DNA of 64,000 nt from Deinococcus sp. YIM 134068 (GCF_036543075.1 NZ_JAZHPF010000001.1:310001-374000); one strand, 5' to 3'; numbered from the stretch's first letter, positions 27,858 to 36,967 are shown. A program made the numbers and translations. The notes: generated from the sequence alone by a model not told the origin.

Positions 27858-30263
27858 ATGGCACGTATTGTGATCAGCTCGACTTTGCCGCTGCGGACCG
27901 CTGTGAGCTACGCCGTTGGGCGGCAGGTGGTCGTACCTGCACTTGAGTACGCCCGTACGTTGAGCGAAGTGCCAGTCACCCTGCCTCAGCTTCCTGGGAG
28001 TCCCCTGCCCAGCGAGGAGGACTTTCGTCGAGCGCTGAGGAGAGCCGCGCGGCACCTGGAGATCCAAGGCGACCCCAGCCTGTTGCGCACGCCTCTCTTG
28101 GAATTGCTGACCCTCAAGCCGGCGGACCGCGAGCGCATGTGTGCCGAGTCCCGCCCACTCGCCGCCCTCTGGAGTGCTTTTGTGGCGGAACTCCCGCCAG
28201 GGGAACCATCCCCTACCACATTGAGTTTACCGTTGCTCGTCGTGGGTTTTGCCGCGTTAAGTGATATGGAGTTGCGAACGCTTGACGGCTGCGCCAGCGA
28301 CGAGAGCGTCATCATCCTGCCTCCACGGGAAGTCCCAGCTGTGAGAGATACAATTGTGGCTCTGGAAGGTCTCGGCTGGATGGCGCAGGATGAGACACTA
28401 TCCGCCAGCCCGGACGTTGGCGAGCGTTCCGCCACTCGGTTTCTCACTGGGCACGGTACGGACATGGCAGGCGTGACCCTTCAGGCCGCAGCGGACCTCC
28501 ACCAAGAGTGTGTGGCGGCCCTCACCACACTGACTGCGCTCCCGGGAGAAAGGTTGCTGATCGTACCGGACCTTGCGCTGTACGCGCCGGAGCTTGAGGC
28601 AGTCGCCTTTGACCTCGGCGTGACGTTGGACCTGCCGCTGGAACGCTCCATAGCGGACACGCGGCTCGGCGCCTGGCTCGCCGAACTGTTCCGGGTCCTG
28701 GGCGGTGACTGGCGCGGCCCAGGGGTGCGCCGTGTGCTTGGCCATCCGCTGGCACGCGATGTGACTCCGGCGCTTGTGCAGGCCGCGTCGCGCACCAGGG
28801 CCAGGAGTCGGGAAGCCTGGTTGGAACTAGGGTTGCCTGGATGGCTGCGGGCGTGGCCCGAGGAGGCGACCTACGAGCAGTACGCAGAGCTGTTATTCAA
28901 CATACTGGAAAGCCTCGACCCACAGCGGCTCGCGCAGGATGACAGCCGGGCCGGTCAGCAGCTGATGAACGAGGTGGACGAGCTCACCGCGCAGACGCAG
29001 GTCGTTTCACTGCGCGATTTCGCCGTACAGGTCTTACGGCTCTTGCAGGATTCACTTCCACCGCAGCCCGCTCAGGGGTGGCCAGTAAGGACACCAGAAA
29101 CCGCCGCAGGACGCTTCGACCACGTGGTAATTCTCGGGCTGAGCGAGGGCCTCCTGCCAGCCCCCCCAGCGAATCCGCCCATGCTGGACTTCTATGACCG
29201 TCAGCAGCTCCAGCAAGAGGGAGTACGTTGCCTCACTGCCCTAGACGCTGTAAATGCACGTGATCTGGCCTTCTGGAACGCCCTCGGCACGGCACGGCAA
29301 TCGCTACGACTCAGCTGGCCTCAACGACTGGGGAAGCGGCAGCAGCAGCCTGGCGTCTACCTCGTCCGCTTGGGCCACGCCTTACCAGAGCTGAACCAAG
29401 CGGGCCAGGAAGAACCAGACGGTGCGGCGTCCGTCAGCCCCCCAGACTCGCCTACGACGGAAACTGGCAAAATCGGGCAGTCGTTGCTGCTAGAGACGTA
29501 CACCTTCTCGGCGACGCAACTTACGCGCTTCAGCCAGTGCCCCTACCGCTGGTATGCGCAGCACGCCCTCGGGCTGAATGAACGGGAGGAGAACAGCGCG
29601 CACCTGCTGCCCCAGGAACGGGGGCGCTTCAACCACCGCGTGTTGGAACTCGTCGGCCGCGCCGCGAAGAATCAACCGCAGCCGCGTGACGCAATGCTCA
29701 GCAGTTTTCCCATTGCCTTTGAGCAGGCGGAGGCCGAACAGGGCCTCACCCGGCGCTCCGCATGGCCGCAGCAGCGCCCGGAGTTGCGTCGCCGCCTCCA
29801 GCGAGCACTGAGTTCCCCGGACTTCATTCGGGACGGCGCGACCGTCGTCGGCGTGGAGCGAGCCTTTGACGTTCAGTGGAACGGCTTGCGTGTGACGGGC
29901 AAGATTGACCGCATCGACTGTCTGGACGGCGAACTGTTCATCACAGACTACAAGTCAGGCTCCAGCCCACAGGGCGGATCGCGCAGCGCGCGGGACGTGC
30001 AGATGAATCTATACCTTGACGTCATCGCGACCCTACATCCCGACATGCGCGTCGCAGCCGGGCAATACCTGTCCCTCGGTAACACCGAGCGCCGGGTACT
30101 CGGCCGAGTGCAGCATCAGCCAGGTGTACTGGACGAGCTGGTGGGTGAACTGAGGGAGGCGGCGGGTGCAGGCTTCTTCCCGGCGAGACCAGGCAGCTAC
30201 TGCGCCGCCTGCCCCCTCCCCCCACTGTGCCGGCAGTCAGCAAGATCCGGTGAGGATGCATGA
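27858..30263 (+). CDS. AddB/Cas4-like Fe-S nuclease subunit
   Basis: 801-aa protein. The N-terminal half resembles the inactive helicase-like body of AddB (no Walker A). The C-terminal PD-(D/E)xK nuclease has D684 in GKIDRID and D697-Y-K699 in ITDYKSG. Four cysteines, C561 (FSQCPYRW) and C782-x2-C785-x5-C791 (YCAACPLPPLC), reproduce the AddB 4Fe-4S spacing. It is shorter than Bacillus AddB (over 1100 aa). The ATG at 27858 is the first with coding sense. It overlaps the helicase gene by ATGA. AddAB complexes resect broken DNA ends and destroy linear phage DNA; D. radiodurans is known to lack RecBCD, so an element-borne version is notable. Confidence 0.85.
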   Translation: MARIVISSTLPLRTAVSYAVGRQVVVPALEYARTLSEVPVTLPQLPGSPLPSEEDFRRALRRAARHLEIQGDPSLLRTPLLELLTLKPADRERMCAESRPLAALWSAFVAELPPGEPSPTTLSLPLLVVGFAALSDMELRTLDGCASDESVIILPPREVPAVRDTIVALEGLGWMAQDETLSASPDVGERSATRFLTGHGTDMAGVTLQAAADLHQECVAALTTLTALPGERLLIVPDLALYAPELEAVAFDLGVTLDLPLERSIADTRLGAWLAELFRVLGGDWRGPGVRRVLGHPLARDVTPALVQAASRTRARSREAWLELGLPGWLRAWPEEATYEQYAELLFNILESLDPQRLAQDDSRAGQQLMNEVDELTAQTQVVSLRDFAVQVLRLLQDSLPPQPAQGWPVRTPETAAGRFDHVVILGLSEGLLPAPPANPPMLDFYDRQQLQQEGVRCLTALDAVNARDLAFWNALGTARQSLRLSWPQRLGKRQQQPGVYLVRLGHALPELNQAGQEEPDGAASVSPPDSPTTETGKIGQSLLLETYTFSATQLTRFSQCPYRWYAQHALGLNEREENSAHLLPQERGRFNHRVLELVGRAAKNQPQPRDAMLSSFPIAFEQAEAEQGLTRRSAWPQQRPELRRRLQRALSSPDFIRDGATVVGVERAFDVQWNGLRVTGKIDRIDCLDGELFITDYKSGSSPQGGSRSARDVQMNLYLDVIATLHPDMRVAAGQYLSLGNTERRVLGRVQHQPGVLDELVGELREAAGAGFFPARPGSYCAACPLPPLCRQSARSGEDA

Positions 30264-32614
30264 ACGCTCAGCAGCGGGCCATCACCGCAGGCCGAAGCGT
30301 GGCCGTCATGGCTGGCGCGGGGAGCGGGAAGACGCACGTGCTGGTGGAGCGTTACGTAGAATTGCTCCGGCGCGGTCTTCGGCCGATGGAGATCGTGGTC
30401 GTCACCTACACGGAGCGGGCAGCGACAGAATTGCGCGCCCGCATCCGGCAGCGCGTGACGCAGACATACGCCGACCATCCGGACCTTCTCGCGGAAGTGG
30501 AGGTGGCACAGATCAGCACCATCCATGCGCTGGCTGCACGCATCTGCCGGGATCACCCCGCTGCCGCAAGTGTTCCCAGCGGATCGGTCGTGCAAGACGG
30601 GCCGGACGCGCACCTCCGCTGGGAAGAATTGAGAGACGACGCGATGCTGGAGGTGGATCTGCCCACCTTCGGTGTCCTGGAGCACGGTCGGCTGCGGCGA
30701 ATGCTACAGGCGCTGCATCAGGAGCCACACGTGGCACGCGCTTCCCTGGCACGCAGGACAGACGACTGGGCTGCCCTGCTAAAGCGGGCGCGCCAGGAGG
30801 CCTGGGATGCGCTTCAGCGGCACCCCCGGTGGTTGGCCGCGTCGGCGCAGGTGCACGGCGACTGCGGGAATGATGGGGACGCCATTGAGAAGTCTCGCCG
30901 CGAAGCCGTGCAGGGGCTAGCGCTGATCGCATCGGGCGAGATGCAACGCGGTGCGGCGCTGATTGAGGGCATCGCCTTGAAAGGCGGCAGGAAAGTCCCT
31001 TGGCGGGACCTGCCGGGCATGAAGGAAGCGCTCGGGACGCTGAGAGAGCTGATCAGCTCGCCCCTGCTCACCCTGCGGTACGGTGAGGGAGACGCAGCAC
31101 TCGGCGCACAGTTGCCGCTCCTCGCCGACGCGTTCCGCGTGACGACGGATGAACTGGACCGCCGGAAACGTCAGTCGCGCACGCTGGAGTACGCCGACCT
31201 TGAAACGCACGCGCTGAGTGCGCTGCGAAACCCTGAGGTTGCCCGGCACTATCGTCGGCGGTGGCGGCATGTGATGGTCGATGAGGCACAGGACACCAGT
31301 CCAGTGCAGACGGAACTGCTGAACCTTATCGGGGCGTCCTGTGACCTGACGGTGGTGGGGGACGACCAGCAAGCCATCTATGGCTTCAGGGGCGCTGGGC
31401 GGGACGCACTCCAGCAACTCGAGCGGCGCGTTCTGGAGGCGGGCGGGAGCAGCGTGACGCTCACTGAGGGCTACCGCAGCCACAACCAGTTGCAGGAGCG
31501 TCTCAACGACGGCGCCCGCGCGATCCTGGGCGAGGCCCGCCTGCTCACGGCCTCCAGGGGCAGCGGCGGGACGCCACTGAGCCCAGTAAGCGGCTTGATC
31601 TCCACGCCAGAAGGGGAAGCAGATGCGCTCGCCGATCACCTCGCACAGCTGCTTCTCGACGCCCCAGAGATCCAAGACCCGCGCGACCTGCGTCTCAGGC
31701 CGCTACAGGCGCGGGATGTCGCAGTTCTTGCACGACGATGGTCGGACTTGGATGACCTCCGGCGCGCCCTCACGGCACGGGGTGTGCCTTGGTTCACGGC
31801 TGGGGGCGGCGACCTGTTGAGAACTCCAGAAGCACTGGACACCTGGGCCCTCCTTCGGTTCCTGTCGGATCAGGAAGACAGCGCAGCGCTGCTTTCGCTG
31901 CTGCGTAGTCCGCACTTCGGCGTGAGTGACGGAGAAGTCGAGGTGCTGCGGCGCGCTTGGAGCACGGGCGAAGCATGGTGGCTGACCATCCAACGCAGTG
32001 AGAACCCTGTTGTTCGTCGGGCGGCAGCCGTCCTTACCATGCTTCTGAATGAACTCGGCGCGCTGACGCCCAGGCAGGTACTGCAGCGTACGGAGCAGTT
32101 GAGCGGGTATCGGGACGCACTGGTGCGACTCCCGGACGCGAAACGGCACCTTGTGGACCTCCAGGCATGCCACGAGTTGATCGGCACCCTGGAGGAACCA
32201 CTGCGGAGTTGCACTGAGGTGTCTGTGCGGCTTACGCGCCTCATCACCGCGCGGCGGCCGGTGCCGCGACCCCCGCCGAGCAGCGGTGACGCCGTCACGC
32301 TCAGCACCATCCATGGCGCGAAGGGCCTGGAGTGGCCAGTCGTTGCCCTGGCTGGTCTCGGCCGCTTAGGGCGGGGCTTTCCCCCGGCACTGCGCCTGGA
32401 CGCCGAAGTGGGCGTCGTCTTCGTCCCCGATGATGAAGAGGAGCCCGGTATGTATACCTTATTGAAGGAAACAGACCGGTACCGTGAGCTGCAGGAGGAG
32501 GCGCGGCTTGTTTACGTAGGCATAACCCGCGCACGCGACGCCCTAATCTGTAGTGCCGTCCGGCAAGACGCTCCACTCGTGATCGCGTTAGTGAATGCAG
32601 AGTTTTTCAAGTGA
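30260..32614 (+). CDS. AddA/UvrD-like SF1 helicase
   Basis: 784-aa helicase with a full SF1A motif set: Walker A GAGSGKT (19-25), motif Ia TYTERAATELRARI, DEAQD at 341-345, VVGDDQQAIYGFRG (motif III), LTEGYRSH (IV), STIHGAKGLEWPVVAL (V) and VYVGITRARDAL (VI). STIHGAKGLEWP is typical of AddA/RecB/UvrD. The C-terminal nuclease of true AddA is absent, so all nuclease activity of the pair would reside in the upstream Fe-S protein. ATGA overlap with that gene indicates a stoichiometric complex. Divergent from the Argonaute operon; processed DNA ends could feed guides to it (inference). Confidence 0.9.
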   Translation: MNAQQRAITAGRSVAVMAGAGSGKTHVLVERYVELLRRGLRPMEIVVVTYTERAATELRARIRQRVTQTYADHPDLLAEVEVAQISTIHALAARICRDHPAAASVPSGSVVQDGPDAHLRWEELRDDAMLEVDLPTFGVLEHGRLRRMLQALHQEPHVARASLARRTDDWAALLKRARQEAWDALQRHPRWLAASAQVHGDCGNDGDAIEKSRREAVQGLALIASGEMQRGAALIEGIALKGGRKVPWRDLPGMKEALGTLRELISSPLLTLRYGEGDAALGAQLPLLADAFRVTTDELDRRKRQSRTLEYADLETHALSALRNPEVARHYRRRWRHVMVDEAQDTSPVQTELLNLIGASCDLTVVGDDQQAIYGFRGAGRDALQQLERRVLEAGGSSVTLTEGYRSHNQLQERLNDGARAILGEARLLTASRGSGGTPLSPVSGLISTPEGEADALADHLAQLLLDAPEIQDPRDLRLRPLQARDVAVLARRWSDLDDLRRALTARGVPWFTAGGGDLLRTPEALDTWALLRFLSDQEDSAALLSLLRSPHFGVSDGEVEVLRRAWSTGEAWWLTIQRSENPVVRRAAAVLTMLLNELGALTPRQVLQRTEQLSGYRDALVRLPDAKRHLVDLQACHELIGTLEEPLRSCTEVSVRLTRLITARRPVPRPPPSSGDAVTLSTIHGAKGLEWPVVALAGLGRLGRGFPPALRLDAEVGVVFVPDDEEEPGMYTLLKETDRYRELQEEARLVYVGITRARDALICSAVRQDAPLVIALVNAEFFK

Positions 32615-32629
32615 GCGGGAAACTGAAGC

Positions 32630-33583
32630 GTGCACTCTGGGTGGCGCCGTAAGTGTTCGGGTGCTGCCGCCGACGAGGGACAGGACCTGTCGCCGCTGCA
32701 ATATGACCTCCTGTCCTCCTTCGTTCGTCCGGGGCACGCGGCCGTCTTCGGAGACCTGCGCCAGAGCATCCACGGCTACCGCGGCATTCGGGACTGGCAG
32801 GTCGTCATCGACGCCCTGGGCACCGGCCAGGAGCAGGTCGAGCAACTTCACCTCACCTTCCGCTCCTCGCAGGAGATCACCGAACAGGCCAACCGCGTGC
32901 TGGAGGCTACCGGTTCCGCCCAGCCTCGGGCGCAGGCGGTGCCCCGTCCGGGTCCCCCGGTCCACTTCGTGCGCTACGGGCGTGAGGCGGACCTGGTGCC
33001 CCTGCTCGCCCACGAGGTGCGCCGCCTGCAGCGGGAAGGGGCCAGGAACATCGGCATCATCACCCGTTCGCCCGAGGAGAGCCAGGGCCTCTACGAGCGG
33101 GTCAAGGACCGCAAAGCCTTTCCCATCGACAGCCGCACCCGTAACTTCGAGAACTACTCGGGGGGCATCGCCGTGGTGCCGATCGGCGTGGCCAAGGGCC
33201 TAGAGTTCGACGCGGCCATCCTGATCAGGGCGGACGCGGCCACCTACTCACCTGGCACACCCTATGACGGCCCCCTGCTGTATACGGCCGTGTCCCGCGC
33301 CCTGCACCACCTGACCATCTTCGCGGCGGAGGCGTTCACGCCACTGCTGGGCGAGGTTCCCGCGGCCCAGCCCGGACCCTGCCCGATCAGTGGCCTGGAG
33401 ATCAGCCCGGCCGGGTTTCACAGGCCGCCGCCGCACCTCACGGGCCGCGCCCGCAAGGCCGGGCAGGAACGTGGCCCCGGCGCGAACCACCAGGAGATGG
33501 TCCGCACCTATGATGGCCGTTTCGACTCCACGCCGAGTTACGAGGGGGACGGCTCGAGGGAGAATCCCTGGCACGACCGCTAG
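32630..33583 (+). pseudogene. 5'-truncated HelD/UvrD-like helicase remnant
   Basis: The reading frame enters at Walker B (ADEGQDLSPLQYDLLSSFV, about 32675 on), then AVFGDLRQSIHGYRGIRDWQ, LHLTFRSSQEITEQANRVL, VPIGVAKGLEFDAAILI and LLYTAVSRALHHLTIFA: motifs II to VI of a helicase-IV-like SF1 protein. Walker A and the N-terminal half are missing; the preceding 15 codons (MHSGWRRKCSGAA) are junk. It cannot hydrolyse ATP. It begins 15 bp after the AddA-like gene, so a recombination event probably fused the defence cassette onto an older helicase gene and removed its 5' half. Confidence 0.75.
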
Positions 33584-33606
33584 GTTCGCTCATCTGCGCC
33601 CAGAAG

Positions 33607-33631
33607 CTGGGTGACGGTCGTGGTCACCCAG
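33607..33631. terminator. Bidirectional hairpin between helicase remnant and lipoprotein gene
   Basis: CTGGGTGAC-ggtcgtg-GTCACCCAG, perfect 9-bp arms between convergent genes; no U-tract. Confidence 0.5.
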
Positions 33632-33652
33632 GTCAGCCCGCCCTCCTGCGAC

Positions 33653-34237
33653 TCAGCGCTTGTCGCAGCGCCACTCCCCGCTGCGGGTGCAGACCATCGG
33701 GATGGTCTGGAACATCGGGTCGTTGGGGTTGGTGATGAACAGGCGCCGGACCTCCTCGGTGGCCCAGTCGGCGTACTCGATCCGGGTCACGCCCCGGGCG
33801 ATCACCTTGTCGGGACCGGACTGCTGCGCGACCCGGACCTCCTGCACGCGCGCCTCGCCCAGGCACAGCCGGGTGGTGTCGGCCTGCGGGTTGGTGCTGC
33901 GCGCGATCAGGTCCTTGTACTTCTGGGTAAAGGCGAAGCGGAAAGGGTTCTGGCTCACCTGGTAGTACCCCGCCTGGGTCCGCGCGACGCTGTCTTTTGC
34001 GCTGGCAGTGAACTTGTTGAAGTACTTCTCGCCGTCCAGGCCTTCCAGAATCACGCAGGCGCGGCGGCTGGCGGTTTCCGGATTGGCAAGCGCGGCGGCC
34101 AGCAGCGCGCTGGCCTGCGGGGACGGGGCCGCCTCACGGGCTGTGGCTGCCGTGCCGCCGCTCTGGTCTTTCTCCATGCAGCTGCTCAGGGACAGAGAAA
34201 GCAGGGCGAGGGCCAGCGTCATGGGAAGTCTTTCCAT
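33653..34237 (-). CDS. Predicted lipoprotein, 194 aa
   Basis: MERLPMTLALALLSLSLSSC is a lipoprotein signal with lipobox LSSC, Cys at residue 20; the mature chain begins CMEKDQSGG. The rest is soluble with no known domain (EGLDGEKYFNKFTASAKD, ARGVTRIEYADWATEEVRRLF, TIPMVCTRSGEWRC). Two late cysteines may form a disulfide. It is expected at the outer face of the cell membrane. ATG 34237 is chosen over a longer frame because it starts the signal peptide. Divergent from the XRE gene. Possibly element-borne surface or exclusion protein, but nothing shows this. Confidence 0.75.
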   Translation of the reverse strand: MERLPMTLALALLSLSLSSCMEKDQSGGTAATAREAAPSPQASALLAAALANPETASRRACVILEGLDGEKYFNKFTASAKDSVARTQAGYYQVSQNPFRFAFTQKYKDLIARSTNPQADTTRLCLGEARVQEVRVAQQSGPDKVIARGVTRIEYADWATEEVRRLFITNPNDPMFQTIPMVCTRSGEWRCDKR

Positions 34238-34311
34238 ATCACCGATAGTATATGGAGTTATAAGATATAGAGTGCATGGATTAGGCCATGACATAACGCG
34301 ACGCTGGGCGG
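34238..34311. promoter_or_regulatory. AT-rich divergent promoter region
   Basis: 74 bp between the lipoprotein and XRE genes, containing GATAGTATATGGAGTTATA and AGATATAGAG; likely promoters for both genes and a possible XRE operator. No single -35/-10 pair stands out. Confidence 0.4.
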
Positions 34312-34584
34312 GTGCCCCGACCCCGCAAGCAGCCGGTTGCCAAGGAGGCCAGCCCGTCCAGGCGACGGTTCGCGGTGGCCTTGCGGGCCGAGCGCCACCG
34401 GCAAGGGCTGACGCTGGAGGACCTCGCGGAACGCAGTGGCCTGACCTGGAGCTATATCAGCCAGGTGGAGCGCGGCCTGCGCAACATCACCATCGACAAC
34501 CAGGACGCGCTGGCCCGCGGGCTGGGCGTCGAGCTGCGCGACCTGCTGCCCCCGGACGAGGACGCCGGGCCGGGCGTCAGTTGA
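34312..34584 (+). CDS. XRE-family transcriptional regulator, 90 aa
   Basis: Helix-turn-helix of the Cro/C1 type at about residues 22-80: FAVALRAERHRQGLTLEDLA, ERSGLTWSYISQVERGLRN, then TIDNQDALARGLGVELRDLL. The basic N-terminal arm (PRPRKQPVAKEASPSRRR) may contact DNA. Start is GTG at 34312. It converges with the TnpB-like gene and their last 8 bp overlap, so any guide RNA made from the 3' end of that gene would be antisense to this one. Probably a regulator of the lipoprotein gene or itself. Confidence 0.88.
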   Translation: MPRPRKQPVAKEASPSRRRFAVALRAERHRQGLTLEDLAERSGLTWSYISQVERGLRNITIDNQDALARGLGVELRDLLPPDEDAGPGVS

Positions 34585-35911
34585 CCACCCGGTCTCCAGG
34601 GACGCGCTGACGAATCAGGGCGGCGCTGTTGTGGTCCGCGTCGGTCCAGGTGCCGCAGGCGGGGCAGTGGAAGTGCGTGTACGGCCAGGGCCGCTCGCCC
34701 GCCCCGCCGCAGCGCCAGCAGGTGCGGCTGGTGCCCGCCGGGTCGATCAGGTGGACCCGCGTGCCGCTGGCCGGGGCCAGCATCCGGAGCCAGCGCGTGA
34801 AGGTGGGGGCGCCGAGCAGCGCCATCGCCTCCGCGGCCCAGGGCGCGCCGCCCCGGTCACGGATGCCCGCCCAGTTGATCGCCTCGATGTTGACGTCCGT
34901 GTGTGTGAGGGCCTGCCGCAGGAGGGCCTCCAGCTCCTCCCGGTGGGCGTCGAGCACGCAGCGGCGCAGCGTGCTGTCCACGTACAGGGCGCGGGCGTCG
35001 TCGGCCGGTGCGGGCAGGCCGGCACGGATCTCGGCCCGCCGTTCCACCGAAGTCACCCCGGCAGCGCTTGCCGCCGTGACCACCCGGCGGTACCCCAGGT
35101 CGACGCCGAACCCGTCGCCCCGCCGGGCGGGTGGCAGGTACCCCGCCGGGACCCGGACCGTCCAGTCAAGGGCCAGGCCGCCCGCCTGCTGGACCAGGGA
35201 GACATGCTGATAGCGGTGGGGGCGGTCCGGGTCGCGGGTGAGCTTCGGCTGTCGGCCCAGCCACGGCCAGGCGGTCTGGTGCAGGCGGTACAGCTCGGAG
35301 GCGGCCCCCGTATCCCCGCACAGCACGCGGGACTTCAGGACGTCAGCCAGGGCCGCGGCCCTCGCGACCTGCTCGTCGGCCTCGACCAGCAGGGCCTCGG
35401 CGATGTCGTCGGGGAGGCTCCACACGTCGGCCACGACCGGCTCACTCAGACCGGCGATCAGGACGTGGTGGGCATCGACCGGCCGCGCCGCCGCGTCGAG
35501 GGCCAGCCGCGAGAGGGGCAGCAGCGGAAGCGCCCGGCCCGCCCGGACCCCGTGGCCGAAAGGCTGAAGCCGCCGCACCTCGATGTCAAGCAGTCGCTGG
35601 AGCACCTCCCCCGGAATGGCCCGTTGCCAGGGGGGCGGCAGGTCGGCGTGCGTGACCTGGGACAGCTGGTGCAGCGCGTCGAGGCGGATATCGATCAGGC
35701 GGTGGTCGTCGACCCGGGGCAGGAGGTGGCCGTCGCTGACCTGCCAGAAGGCCTCACGGACGTGCAGGTGCAGTCCCCGGCCGACCGCCCGCAGCCAGCC
35801 GCGCACGGTGAGGTGGAGCCCCTGCGTGGCCGACCACATGGCCCCGAGGGCCTGGGCCTGAGTGGAGGTGGGGTGCAGAGGAGTGGAGGCGCTGATCAGC
35901 GTGTTGGGCAT
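34577..35911 (-). CDS. Divergent TnpB-like RuvC nuclease
   Basis: 444 aa. The N-terminus MPNTLISASTPLHPTSTQAQ resembles the start of TnpB wedge domains. The RuvC triad looks complete: D271 in GFGVDLGYRR, E343 in VNIEAINWAGI, D426 in TDADHNSAALI. A zinc ribbon with C398/C401 and C416/C419 lies in TSRTCWRCGG and FHCPACG. TnpB of ISDra2 from D. radiodurans is an established RNA-guided nuclease; here no TnpA and no IS ends are visible, so the gene may be immobile or domesticated. The middle region (60-250) is not recognisable. A 20-bp motif shared with two other loci lies 20-39 bp upstream. Confidence 0.8.
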   Translation of the reverse strand: MPNTLISASTPLHPTSTQAQALGAMWSATQGLHLTVRGWLRAVGRGLHLHVREAFWQVSDGHLLPRVDDHRLIDIRLDALHQLSQVTHADLPPPWQRAIPGEVLQRLLDIEVRRLQPFGHGVRAGRALPLLPLSRLALDAAARPVDAHHVLIAGLSEPVVADVWSLPDDIAEALLVEADEQVARAAALADVLKSRVLCGDTGAASELYRLHQTAWPWLGRQPKLTRDPDRPHRYQHVSLVQQAGGLALDWTVRVPAGYLPPARRGDGFGVDLGYRRVVTAASAAGVTSVERRAEIRAGLPAPADDARALYVDSTLRRCVLDAHREELEALLRQALTHTDVNIEAINWAGIRDRGGAPWAAEAMALLGAPTFTRWLRMLAPASGTRVHLIDPAGTSRTCWRCGGAGERPWPYTHFHCPACGTWTDADHNSAALIRQRVPGDRVVN

Positions 35912-35930
35912 GCCTGCCGCTCCCCCGACG

Positions 35931-35950
35931 AGGGGTGACGCCACTCCCCT
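35931..35950. promoter_or_regulatory. Shared AGGGGTGACGCC motif, copy B
   Basis: AGGGGTGACGCCACTCCCCT directly upstream of the TnpB-like gene. With its left flank (35923 on) it matches 36960-36987 in 26 of 28 bases. Confidence 0.55.
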
Positions 35951-36354
35951 GAAAACGAAGGCCAGCCGCAGCAGGCTCCCCATGGAAGAACCGGAAGGGC
36001 GACCCTCGTGTCTTGAGGGGGGTCAGCAGCTAATACCGGCCAGGACTGCTGAGCCATCTGAAAGCTGAGGGGCGTGTGCAAGGCCGGCCTTCAGGCGTTG
36101 CCTTCACTGAAAGCGTGTGGACCCCGGTATCCCCACTCACCTCGAGGCTCAAGACCCGTACCAGCCCGGTCAGCTCACGTCCGCCGCCCCGCTCCCGGAC
36201 GGCCAGGCGCACGGCGAGCGCCCGGTTGCAGTTGGCTGGCACCCCGGCTGGCAGCATCACGACCGCCAGCATTCCACCCTCTTTGCCCAGGAAAGCGCTG
36301 AGGGGTTGTCGCCCCGGCGGGCAGCGCGGGGCGGCAGACGGGCCAGGCGCGGGC
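35951..36354. other. Gap between TnpB-like gene and small genes
   Basis: No firm gene. The best candidate is an 80-codon minus-strand frame, 36030-36272 (MLAVVMLPAGVPANCNRALA, then GRELTGLVRVLSLEVSGDTG), with no known domain. Confidence 0.3.
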
Positions 36355-36537
36355 TTACCGCTGCTGGACCTTTCCAGGACGGTCAGGCAGCGGAATCCCG
36401 GCTTGCAGGTGCTCTGGAGTGGTGAGGCCATAGAGCCATTCACTGCGCGCCAGGGTATCCAGGCGGCGGCGCTCCAACTCCGGGTCGCGCAACTCGGGCC
36501 GCAGAATCAGGAGCGCGTCGTGTTCGGTGATCTTCAT
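36355..36537 (-). CDS. Hypothetical protein, 60 aa
   Basis: MKITEHDALLILRPELRDPE followed by LERRRLDTLARSEWLYGLTTPEHLQAG; helical, acidic-basic patterned, no known domain. GGAG precedes the ATG. It lies 124 bp downstream of the AbrB-like gene on the same strand, which makes it a possible partner, but it does not resemble known MazF or PIN toxins. Confidence 0.5.
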   Translation of the reverse strand: MKITEHDALLILRPELRDPELERRRLDTLARSEWLYGLTTPEHLQAGIPLPDRPGKVQQR

Positions 36538-36661
36538 GATGGCTCCTGACCTCTTCTGGCGTGGCCAGATGTGGGCCGACGCTGCAGCCTCTCCGCCCAC
36601 AGGGAAGCCTCCCGCTCCCCGGGGAGCAGGGCGCTCAGGACGCTGGTGCTGACACGGCCCG

Positions 36662-36877
36662 TCATTCCTCGTGCCCCCGTTCACGCCGGTAGTACGTGGC
36701 GCTGTCCACATCCAGGGGCGGCAACACGCCGATAAAGGCGGCAAAGGGTTGCCGGGCTTCCCGGTCGGGCAGGTCCAGGGCGATCACGACGGTCTGACCT
36801 GGGCGGAGCTGGCAAGCCAGGTCCTGGGGCAGTATGAGCCGGCCCTGCTCGTCGACGGTGGCGGTGATGCGGGTCAT
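36662..36877 (-). CDS. AbrB/MazE-like DNA-binding protein, 71 aa
   Basis: MTRITATVDEQGRLILPQDL, with ACQLRPGQTVVIALDL after it, is the swapped-hairpin AbrB/SpoVT fold seen in MazE-type antitoxins and transition-state regulators; the C-terminal 30 residues are a polar tail (VDSATYYRRERGHEE). An AGGAGG ribosome-binding site precedes the ATG. No recognisable toxin is adjacent, so it may be a solitary regulator. A shared 20-bp motif lies between it and the divergent gene at 37037. Confidence 0.72.
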   Translation of the reverse strand: MTRITATVDEQGRLILPQDLACQLRPGQTVVIALDLPDREARQPFAAFIGVLPPLDVDSATYYRRERGHEE

Positions 36878-36967
36878 GTGCCGTGACCTCCTGTCGCAGG
36901 CAGTGTAGGACGCGGGGGCCTGCGGGTCAGGTGCACCGCCCTCAGTCCAGTCTCCTGGTCCCCGAAG

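Noticed and set aside
30260..32614. Chromosomal UvrD/PcrA
   Set aside because: ATGA coupling to an AddB-like Fe-S nuclease and STIHGAKGLEWP motif favour an AddA-like partner on a mobile element.
36355..36877. MazEF toxin-antitoxin pair
   Set aside because: The AbrB-like protein fits MazE, but the 60-aa neighbour does not resemble MazF or any toxin I know.
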